Source of the DNA: Synchiropus splendidus
Taxonomy: Eukaryota > Chordata > Actinopteri > Syngnathiformes > Callionymidae
Direction: 5' to 3'
NCBI RefSeq assembly: GCF_027744825.2
Contig: NC_071347.1
Coordinates: 21,767,001-21,831,000 of the forward strand
DNA length: 64,000 nt
Below the pieces are notes generated by a model that saw only the letters and a list, made by a program, of their open reading frames with translations, ran no database searches and was not told where the DNA came from. The first letter of the stretch is position 1. Each line of letters begins with the position of its first letter. Made by a program: the position numbers and the translations under genes. Below, in pieces: positions 39,025-50,600 of the stretch.

Positions 39025-42000
39025 GTAGGGAGCAATCATTAACTGGTGTTTGTCTGCCTCTAACTTGGTGTAACTCATTGACCGAAGAGTTGAGACCAGT
39101 AAAGCCGAGGGCCTCGGTCAGGTCACCGCTAGAGAAGCTTCATTTCAGGGCTTAAAAACACGAATGAATTTCTCACTGTGCGTGTTTGTCAGTGGTTCTG
39201 AGCTGTCAGGTCCAGAGTTCCAGCCCCCCTGAGCGCCGCGATATCCCCTCCTGTCTCTGATGGCTCCGGAGGTGGGACGCTGGAAGTGAAGAGTGGTTCT
39301 GTCAGTGGGGCCAAAGCTGGTGCTTGGTTGGAGTGAAATAACAGGAAACGTTGTTTATTGACGTTGGAGCTTGAGGAGACACCAAAAACTTCTTCTGCTG
39401 CAGCTGCTTTTGTTGATTGAGTCTCCTCTGTACCTAAAACAGCATGTGAAATTAAAGTTAGCATGTTGCTAAGTGTGATGTCAATGCAATAGAATTAGAT
39501 ATCGAGGACACAGAGCGAGACATGAAGAAATCTCTTGCTTGAAGTTAGAAAAGCAACTGAGATAGCTTTGAACTCAGACTGGTGAATTAGGTCAGAAGTG
39601 CTTCAGCTTGACAGCACAACAGTAAACATGCTGCCACTCAGTATTCCTACTAAAGGGTGTTTCCTAAGTGTGGGTGTCTTTAATTTAGCTGCTGCCTCCA
39701 TGACCTGACCTCAGATACGCCCTGGGCAGTTTGAAAGTAAAATGCTTTATTACATTTGTGCTGACAGTCGGTTTCAATTTCCTCATTTTTATCAATTTCC
39801 GTGACTGCTGACCTCTTGAACTTGTGGCTTTTTAGCTGTTTTTATTCCTCTCCCTTTTTACACCTCATTTATTTCGGTCAGTATTTTTCTGTCAGTGTTT
39901 TTTCTGCATGCTTTCTTTTTAATTTTTTTTTTCTCTGTGACCTTGTAGAGGAGTTTTTTTTTTTACATTTTATTTTTCCCCGGAAGACCTGTAATAAGGG
40001 AAGTCTTCACTTTCACTCCTGCCCCGCGATCTGACTCAGATAAGCAATGGAAAATGTACGTAGTTTTTTTTCCTTAGATTAAATATATTCTGGAAATAGA
40101 ATTCATTTTTTTGCTTCTTTTACTGTTGTTTTTGTAGAATTTATTCCTTTTTTTCTCTATTTTTACTGTCAACTTTTTTGTCTATTTTTCTTTTTGATTT
40201 TTTTTTCAGTATCTCAAATTTTACCTGCTTTTAAGACACTATTTTTTTTTTTTTTTCCCCGTGAGTGAGGACAGTCTGGGCCTCTTTAACAGCTGCCCCT
40301 GCGACTCTACTTTAGCATGTTAGCAAGATGGCTGCCTCCTGATGCACTTTCACACTCTCTCTAAAAAGACACGATCCATTTACTTCTATCTTTGAGAGTT
40401 GAACTCACTAAAGAAGCCACACAGAGAAGGATTCTTAAAACTCAAAAAATGGATCCTATTTTAAAAGCATTTTTTCCCCATCAAACAGAAGTAATAGTCA
40501 ATAAAATGATTAGTTCAGTCACCACAGTAAATACTACCATATGATGAATATATAGATTTCAGATGAAGATTTTTAAATACAGATTTTTTTTTTAAATTAC
40601 ATTAATTCGCCAAAGTTTCGTAACGTCTTCTACAGCTCTTCTACAGATAACATAAGCTAGGATAAGATATTCCCATATTCATCCCACAGTGTGAAATTTG
40701 GCTTGTTACAGCAGCAACCACACACTAAATATTGAAGATACAATTTTATCAAACAATTTTATGACACCATCAATTAACAAGAACAAATGAAGACATAATA
40801 TATATTTTTTAACAAAAATATAATAGACTCAAAAATAAATCTATATAAATAATAAAATTGTCTTGAAAAATAATAAATATATCACAACAATAGGCCAAGA
40901 AAGTACATAGTGACTCTGAACAGAGAGCAGGGTAATGTGGTTTTGCTGAGTAAGCGAAATGAAATCCGCTGTCATGACTTAATTTGTCTTAAGAGTTGGT
41001 TTTGTTTCCAAACCAAGTGGAACATTCATCAATTCAGAAAGTTGAAGAAACTGAGGTCAAACATACTGATCCTGAGGAAACTAAACTGAAATCATTTCCC
41101 AGAATCACCAACTTGTCGGTCGGAACGAGCCCCGCCTCTCGTCGTGTGACTCATCAGCAGAGCCCCGTGGTCTGCAGCGCCGCGTCCGGTAGGATGTTCA
41201 CCGCTGGCTTCATTTCCTAGAGACACGGAGCTGAGGAAGGAGGGAGGTCGGGGATGACTGAGGAGGGAAGTGCTAAGAGAGAGCAGTGGGCGCATGGTAA
41301 TTGAACTGGAGTTTTGTAGGTATGCATCACCTCAGAGACCTCATGAATTTGAATTTCTACATTTAATTTTTGGTGCTATGGTTGAGCTTATTTATACCAC
41401 TGGCCACTGCTGCTGGTCCAGGCTTGGCGTTTTCCATACAGAACCGTCTTGGTTCAGAAAGCTTGCCGATCTGTCTGCGGCACAGAGTGCACAGAACTTA
41501 GACCGAGTTGGACTTGGACGTCACTACGGTCAGACCTGGATGGTCCACTGTTCCACTGGACACCACATCTGTATTGCCTGACAGTCCGCAACAGGACAGT
41601 CAGGCTCCAACTCTCACGTGGTTTGTGCCAAATCCTGACACAAGAATCCAAAGGTCTCAGCAGAAATCCAGACTGTTTTTCCAGGCTTGATATTGTTTTC
41701 ACAAGTTTCGAGTCCCTCGCTTCCTGCTCCGCGCTGACGGAAGGGCACTCGTCAGGTTCATCTGCAGCTGTCACTCATTAGCTCCAAGTGTTTGGAGATG
41801 GTCTCCTGCTTCTGTTGGTCGATCATCTCCAACCAGCCCAGCTGGTCTCCTCATCAACAGATCGGTCTGCTCGCATCACTGCAGCTCCTCAGTGCTGCCA
41901 AAGCTCGCGCCTGAGAAACTAGTAAGAAGCTGTATTCATGATGTAGTTGTGTTTTCAGTCTTGATTTCACATTCATGTGTAGAATATTTAATATTTTTGT

Positions 42001-44634
42001 TTCCATTTTAAAAGCAAGAAACTTGTTTCTTCATTTTTTTCGCCTCAAAAATTTTATTTCAAATTATATTTTCATAAAGTGGTCCTCAGGAGACCAAAGT
42101 ACAACAATAAAACTTTTATTTACCCTATTTCAATAGAGTCCCTCAAAATGCATGTAGACCATAGTATTTATTAGGGAAAAAAACTGTGATTTATACTGTA
42201 ATAAAGTACATGTAACATGAAATAAAATCAAACATTTGTAGCTGTTTTTATGTCACACCTATTCATTTTTTCCCATTTTACAAGAGTATAAAGAGTTTTA
42301 AATTCCCCATTAAATTGTCACTGTATTTGACTGTCACTTCCTGTCTTGGTGGCTTCTCAAAACAGTTACATTTGATCATGTGACCCCTCTATTTTTTGTC
42401 TCCAGTTTAACAGCTGCTTTTTTTCTGCTTTTGCTTTTTTAATTTTTTTTTATTTGTATTTCTAATCTCTTATGTTGTTTAATTCAATGTTTTTCTCTTA
42501 ACAAATTAATATATTTTGATTTAAGAAAACCCCACAAATTTTTATACAATTGCTTTTAATTTTTGCCCGTATTATGATAAACGCATTTTCACACAGACAT
42601 TCTAGTCCTTTAATGCCCCCTGAATTCAAATTATTTTCAGGGGATAGTCAAAACACCCCTGTTATTATAAGAAATTTTCTCATTGTTGGTATTTATTACT
42701 GATCAATCTGAATGTGGTTCAAACATTACGAGCAGGAGAGTGAGGAAGAGTCCAGCAGAAGTTCTGCAAGACACTAAAATGTTCCCAGACAGGTGATCGG
42801 TATGACACGTCCGGGGATGTTGTCCGTGGCGTGATGAGGCGTTTCCAGTGTGGAGGGGAATCGGAGCGCCAGATATTTTCCAGAAAACTCCAGGAGAGTT
42901 AGCGCAGAGAGAATGAAAACAATAGAGCGGCTGTCACATGACGGCTGGCTGCACAGTGGCTGCTGCTGCTGGCTCTTTGTGCGAGCAGATGGTGTGACCG
43001 CACTCATCACCGGGCTGCAGGCTTCCCACCAGGGCAGGTAGGCAGCAGCGGCCGGGCCTGGCTTTCAGAGTCCAGGTGGAGCCCTCGCTGATGAATGGAT
43101 GACGCGAAGGTTGAGAGTGTTCTGGAGTTTTTCTGACTTATTCACCGGTAATTGAACAGCAAAACTGCAAAATTGGATTCAGCAAATTTTACTTGGATTA
43201 GTGTGAGGAAGTTATTAGGTGTGTGTGTCTGTTTAGGTGTGTGATTTATTGAGTTATGAACTGATATTGTTCACTGGTCTTCAGCGTCGACGTGTCGTTC
43301 ATCACACACATCATCTGACTTAATTTTGATGCCTTTGAAGCATTTTTATGATATGATTCTGGGAGGTGGTATTTCTCAGGGATCAAATTTGGGCTACTTC
43401 TACACTAAATAAAGGGATTAAAAACTCTTTTGACACATCACCTTCTGTCCAGATCAAAGAACTATCTAAATAACACGGGGTCACGTTGGCTAGTGCTGAA
43501 GCCTCACAGCAAGAACGTGTGACGTTTCTATCTTCTCCTCATGCTTGTGAGCCTGTTTCCTCTGGCCACTCTGATTTCCTCCTAGAGTGCAGAAACATAC
43601 TGATTGACTGTTTACATGGTTATACTTTCCAGCCTGCAGGGGGCAAGCAAATGCACGTACCTGCCCGTATTGTTATTGACTCTTTACTTGTTACATGTTG
43701 CGATAATATTTTTTGCCTTATCTCTTCTCAAAGTTTGATTATTTTTAGAACAAAATTTCCTCATGACATCAACAGCCATCTTTGTTTTGCCAAGTACAAG
43801 ATTGAACTTGTCTTTTTCACGGAGCACCGCCGTCTCTTGCTGAAACCATGAATTGTTCTGAACGTCTGGGTCACTTGGGCAGTGGCTGGTTCTCAGACTG
43901 CCGTTGGTCGTTCTTAAACAATAGGCTAAATTCAGTCATGCCCTACATTTATGTTGGGACCATGTTTCATATTTTGTAAGAATGCGAGTCTGGGTCGCAG
44001 GGGCAGCACCTGAGATAAAGAGGCCCAGACTTTCCTCTCCCCAGGAACCACCCCCTTCTCTTCTTTGTTCGACAGACCTGCGGGCACCTCTCCCCTCATC
44101 TAGCATCTCTGGATGTGGAAGAGCCGCAGTTCTAGTATGAGTCTCACCATGCAGGGAAAGCTCTAGCGTCTGTCATCCTGTTCTTTTGGTCACTACATAA
44201 AGCTTTTGACCATATGACACTGGCATTTCCTGCAGTTTTGGCGGCACCTGAACACATCATCTGTTTCTGCTCTAATCAGTCTTGGTTCTGGACTTGGTGT
44301 CTCTCGCTGAAGTGCAGCTGTGACTCCTCCATCGCTCCTCTTGCTGCTCTTTTCTCCGCTGGCCTTTGTGCCGTTTCCTGCCCACAGTTGCATCTGACTT
44401 CCCGTCAGATTGTGACATTTCCTGTTCAGTGGGAGTGGGTGTTTTCCACTCATCCAGCAAGAGAGACGGGCGTTTGAGGGGAAACAGGATACTGGACGGT
44501 GGACGGGCCAGAGTCGGAAAAACACTGGTCAGAAGAAGAGGCGTGTAACAGCTCAGTCAGATTTCTGTTTTGATGTGGGAGTGTATCAGAACGTGCTGCT
44601 GCACTGCATGTTTGATGTTGTGTTGTGTCACCAG
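39025..44634. other. Intergenic or ripor1 first-intron stretch
   Basis: No well-supported exon. A minus-strand open frame at 39189-39464 has an acceptor-like TTTTAG and is discussed as a weak candidate. T-rich runs fill 39890-40260. Repeat tails lie near 39680-39720 and 40015-40060. AT-rich DNA continues to about 42560. Confidence 0.4.
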
Positions 44635-44660
44635 GGGGTCCGTCCCGAACTCTCTCCACC

Positions 44661-47600
44661 ATGTCACTGTCAGTGCGTCCAGTCAGACGCCTCGCCTCCA
44701 AGTCCATCACTAGGAGCCAAAGCTTCACCGGAGTCAACACGTCTGACAAGCCGTACAGGTGCGTGCTCACTCTCGCACAGGCCCGTCGGCTGGTTCTGAT
44801 CCCAGTTCTGTCGCAGACATCTGTCCGTGTTCAGCACGCCGGGCCTGAGCAGAAGGCCAAGCAGAGCCAGCAGGATGTTCACCGTCTCCCAACGCTCCAG
44901 CCCTCTTTCCAAGGTTCCTCAACCGGAGCGGCTGGATGAGGTCTACGCAGCTCTGCGCAGAGGTCTCCAGTAAGTGTGACCTGATGATGTCACACATGCA
45001 TTCTGGTTACGTCACAAGAACTGTGGCTGAAGCTTTAAATTGCCACTATATGTCACACTCTTCTCACCTAGACACCCTCCCTCTTCCCTGCAAAATCACA
45101 GGTTAACCATCTTAAAGATTAGTTTTTTTCACCTCATCACTTCACAACACGACTATACACATAGTCACCTTTTCTTTACTTGTATATATTGTTTCAAATC
45201 CTAAGCTGTTTTTCTTGTTATACTCTAATATGCACTTCTTTTGTCTTGTGCTGCTGCAACATGTACCCATGCCCTCTCTACTATGGAATAATACAGTTTA
45301 AATAAAAAAAAAAAAAAAAGATTTATTAAATAACATGTTCAAATCTGATTTTAAAAGTTAAAATGTTCGGCCTGTCCTTCTGAATTTTCACCTTGTATCT
45401 CAGTGTTGCCCCATTGCTTATGTTGTCGTATGTTGACCAAGTGGGCTCATCTCTAACTGTGTCTCTGTCTCAGGTCCTACCTGCAGGTCCACCAGATGGA
45501 CTTGGACAATCTGAGCCGGCAAATGAAGGAGTCCAAGCGGAACTCTCGACTGGTCAGTTGAGACTTTGTGCCTCTTTTATCTGAAATATGTCTCAGGGTT
45601 TTTCATAAGTTTCACCTTTAATATTGACACTGCACGACTCAACAGCCCCATGTTCTCAGCAACATTCCAGTGAGGTTAGTCTGTGTCAGGTTTTTGTGAA
45701 GAGTTGTTAGCGGAGCTAGGGTTAGCCATGGGGTTGAGCACCTCACATGTACATTCTCTCCTTTTTTTCCCCTTCAAGTATATTAGTGTTTCAGTTTGAA
45801 AACACTGGCTTTTCCTCTCGCCAGACAGCTAGCACCAAGATTATAGACGACTTATATAATATAATATATAATATAATATATATATATATTATAGATACTG
45901 GGATTGTTCATGACGAACTGATCTTTCATGACTAGTACATGAAGCATTTAGGAATGATACATAAAACACACTGTTCGATGGTATAGTGGTCTGCGCTGCA
46001 GCCTCTCAGTAGGTAGGTCATAGGTTTGACTCCAGGAACTCTTGGAGTGAACCGCTTCTTTATGCTCCTTCTGTGCTGGATTTCCCTCAAGCACTCTGGT
46101 TTCCTCCCACAGTGTCCAAAAACAAACCAGTTAACTGGCGACAGTGAGTGGTTGTTCATCTGTTTAACGTGATTTTGAAATGTGCTTTTCTGTTGTCCTC
46201 CAGGGTTTCCTGTATGAACTAGACAAGGTGAGTTCGGGGCCCCTCGTAACTTCATCTCTTCAGGCGGTGTTTTAAACGACTCCTTGTTTCTCTCTCAGCA
46301 AGTGAAGATGATCGAGCGCTACATCCGCAGACTGGAGTTCCACCTCAGTAAGGTGAGCTTGCTAGCACGTCTCTGAGTTCGTTTCTGAACTGCCAGTAAC
46401 GCTGGCCTCCTGTTCCTGCAGATCGAGGAGTTGTACGAAGCCTACTGCCTGCAGCGGAGGCTCCGGGACGGAGCTAACAAGATGGTGAACGCGTACACGG
46501 GCTCCTCAGTCAGCAAGGGAGCCAGGGAAAGTCTGGCCGAGGCAAACAAGGGATACAAGGAGTACACAGAGGTTAGCATCGCAAATAAGTCAACACTCCT
46601 CTACTGTGGCTTCAAACATTCCTTGCTCTCCGCTGCAGTCAAGTACCTTAATTCAGCTGCACGTGTCAGTCAGGGTTTCTCACTCTCTCTGTAGAACATG
46701 TGTGTGCTGGAGAACGAGCTGGAGAACCAGCTGGGGGAGTTCCACATCAAGATGAAGGGTGAGAATTCATTCAGAGCTCTCGACTCGATATTTAGCATCA
46801 ACAAATACTTGCACTGACTCGGTCTGCCGAGGCCGAAACGCAGAGCTTCACTCACTGAAGTGACTCAATGAAACGAGTCTCATAGATCATGATCACATGT
46901 TGAAAATGAATCAATATTGAGCTCATGCTATGATAAATAATATCTCAACCTCCACCAATCACTTACTGTCGTCAAGCTACCAAAGTAATGCCTGTGTGAA
47001 TTTCAAAATAAAAGTCTAAACTTGAATTTTAAACTGCGGCTATAGCGATGATATTTTTCTATGAGTCTGTAAGTCTGTACCGTCCAGCAGCTTGAGTTGT
47101 GAGTCACAGAGACTTGTCTCTGTAGATTTGTGGTACTTATCTGTCACATGAATCTCAAACACTTCCTGTCTGAATGCCTGGGTCCCTGGGACTCAGTAGT
47201 TCAGTGATTTACTCCACATAGATCGAGTTTGTGCTGTGATGTCACTCCGTCCATCTGCTTCACAGGGTTGGCCGGGTTTGCTCGGCTGTGTGCTGGAGAC
47301 CAGTATGAGGTGAGTCCTGACCTTCACAGGTCTCAGAGACAGGCGACTGAGGAGTCAGTGGTGTGTCCAGATCTTCATGAAATACGGGCGCCAGCGGTGG
47401 AAGCTGCGCGGCAGGATAGAGATGAACGGCAAGCAGGTCTGGGACAGCGAAGATATGATGTTACTGCCGCTCATCAACGACTTCCTGTCCATAAAGGTGA
47501 GCCATTACCGCCACAATTTTTGAGGTCGGTTCATCACTCAGTCTGGACGTTTATTGCTCGGCAGGTGACAGAGCTGAAGAGTTTAGCCAACCACGTGATC

Positions 47601-50600
47601 GTCGGGAGTATTTCCTGCGAGACCAAGGACCTTTTCTCTGCACTTCCTCAAACTGTCGCCGTTGATATTAACGACCTCGGGACCATCAAGCTCAGTCTGG
47701 AGGTCACCTGGAAGTAAGGTCACAGGTCAAGGTCGCCGTCTAAGTGTTTTATCTAACACCTCTGACCTTCTCTCTCACACAGTCCGTTTGATAAGGACGA
47801 CCAGACTTCGGTCACCAGCACTGTGAACAAAGCTTCGACCGTCAACAAGAGATTCTCCACGCTCTTCAACCAGAGTCCGCCAGACACGCCGTCTCTGCGG
47901 GAACAAGCCTTCTATGTGAGTTGATATATATATTTTATTTTATTTTACTGAAGACCAGCAGAGACAAACATGGTGCTCCTCAGGGTCACCGCTTAGACTG
48001 CTCTTCATGTAGCAAATAATTTAAATCATTTTCTCCGCACTCCTTCCAATATTTCAGATATGCTCAAGTCGCAGAACTGTTTTCCTGAAAGGAATCAGTC
48101 TTCACTGTCCAAACATGATAGAATCTGGCTTAGAATCAAAAGAGAATTTAAATTATTTTCAATAGAGAATTTAAGTCACAGAATATTTGGAGCTCGTCAT
48201 GATGGAATCTGTAGTTGCTATAGAAGAGTGAACTTGTGGACCAGAGTCTACGGGTGAGCGCTGTCTGACTCCCTCTGTGCCCCGCTGCTTCTTTAAACTC
48301 AGTCTCTGCCTCGGAATCTGACTCGACGGCAGCACTGGCCGCTGTTGGACACCTTCAGGGACACGCTTAGCCGAAGTTGCTCCTGTAGTGACAAGTCTCC
48401 CACGAGGCCGCACACTGTCGTAAGTCAAGGAGGACTAGAGTCCCGAAGTAGTCGAGACGTAGACGCCCCAGTAGAGCACTTCTTGAGAGGAAACCTCCTC
48501 CCGTCCACCGGTGTGGCCCCCAAACTCCCCATCTCTCTGGTGTCTGGGGTTATAAAGCTGCTCTTCTCTCAGAACATGCTGCGGCGCCACGAGGAGATGG
48601 AGAACGGGACGGCCTGGTCCAATTCCTCCGAGTCCTCAGACGACTCGTCCAGTCCTCAGCTTTCTGCGGGGCAGCACAACTCCTCCCACCACAAGGTATG
48701 GTCTGCCATTCTTCTTCAGCATGTGCGGCACTGACATCTGCATCATGTCTCACCAGACGCTGGTGATACCGACCATCCAGCCGGTTCATCTGAGACAGCC
48801 CTCGCTGCCTGTCCACCGAGACTCCCCCTCCTCCAGTCTGTTCTCGTCACACTCGAGCGTCGACATCCCAGCCGATCACCTGTCCGACAGCCAAAGGTGC
48901 CAAGACTTCCCTCACATCTGTGTGGTGATGAAGGTCGATCTGATGGTCTTCTGTTCCGTGAGCAGAGAAGAACCAGCCGCAGCCAAACATGACGAAGAAG
49001 CAGCGGATGGTGCTCCCTCAGAGGGGTCTCTCAGCCACACCAGCAACTACTCGCGCTCGCTCAGCCACATCAGCGAGAGCAGCGCAGACGGAGCCACGGA
49101 CCGGCCGACGTGCGAGGACTCCGTGGTGTCCGCCGTCTCCGTCAACGATATCGAGATGGAGCTCCCCGACAGAACTCCAGAACCTCCTGCCCCTGCCGCT
49201 GCAGATGCCACACCAGAAAGAGTAGAGGGGAATAGTCTGGTGGAGCCCGGCGATCGTCCGGAGGAGACGCTCGGCCTCACGTCTCCAGGAACAAACTCTA
49301 CGGAGGAGAGCGGGGATGTGACCTACCTGGCCCGGCGAGTGTCGGTGGAGGAGGACGTCTCAGAGGTGCCGCTGGACAGCGGGCTGGAGAACGCGCTGGG
49401 CTCTGTAGTGTCGTCTCTGGACGACTACCGAGGACAGTTTCCTGAACTCCAGCTGCTGGAACAAGAACTGAGGCTGCTGCAAGTCACACTGAAGGCAAGA
49501 CGGGACCTTGCAGAAACATCATGTGGTGTTTATCGATATGACATGGTGTGTTGCGACCTCACAGGGGGGCAGACACAGCCGAACTCCCAGTCTGGTCAGT
49601 CTCACTGTGGAAACTGCTCTGTGCAGCTTCAACTTCCTCAATGTGTCGGATGGCGAGGACGAAGAGGAGGAGAGGACGAGTCGGAATGGGAGGTGAGGAG
49701 GAGACAGAGGTGCCGCTGGAGGAACTGAAAACCCTCTTCACCTCAACCCAAACACGTGTGTGTGTGTGTGTAAAGTTCTCTGCAGGACAGAGACTGGGAC
49801 TGCTGCTCCTCTCCAGCGTCACCGCTCACCACGGGCTGTGCGGACCTAGACTGCACCCTAGTGGTGCATTTGATGAACTGCAGTGCCCAGTTGCTGGTAA
49901 GAAAAATCTCATAAAATGTACGTGTTGTCTCTTTTTAATTATATTTTAAATAACTGACAAAGTAAATGTGTCTGATCCTCATTTAACTTGCCTACTCTGA
50001 ATACATTTTCAATTGATACACTTTCACTCGACAAGCTGTTCATTCACAGCAACAAGTCAGCAACTATATTGTCTGTCATTCGTGTTCATGTGTACCTACT
50101 TGTCTCCTTAAACTACTTGAGTTTCATTTTAAACTTGTTTTGTTTCTGAAGCGACTGGGAACGTTCGGCCCTCTGAGGTGCGGGGAGATGTACGCGCTGG
50201 ACAACCTACTGAGAGAAGTCCGTGTCATCGAGATCGTGCGGCGAGTCATCAAGGAGAATCTTCAGCGTCTCCCGCTGCCGTCTGAAGGTGAGAATGTCTC
50301 CTACTGTTTCAGTTCTCAGCAGAGGTAGTCGCTGACTGGTGCTGAACCACCTTCTCTGTTGTAGTGATACCTGAGCTGGGCCTGTGCATGGGTGCTGTGT
50401 CGCTATGGCAACAGTGCATGGGGATGGACAGCGTGTACAGCACCTCTGCAGAGAAGTTTGTGGACGCTTTGACCAGCACCTACAGCAGCGTCCTGCCAGA
50501 GAAGGCCAGCAGCATGGCAGAAGCAGGTACGAGACGGAGTGTGCTCCAATGTCATCACACACTCTGAACTGAGAGGAAGAGTGAGCGGCGATGTTTGGAC

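Noticed and set aside
43634..43647. CCTGCAGGGGGCAA as a CTCF site
   Set aside because: Only 12 of 14 core positions fit, including a mismatch in the third base; too weak to list.
44193..44525. Minus-strand frame just upstream of ripor1
   Set aside because: No recognisable domain and several overlapping frames of equal length in the same place, as expected by chance in GC-rich DNA.
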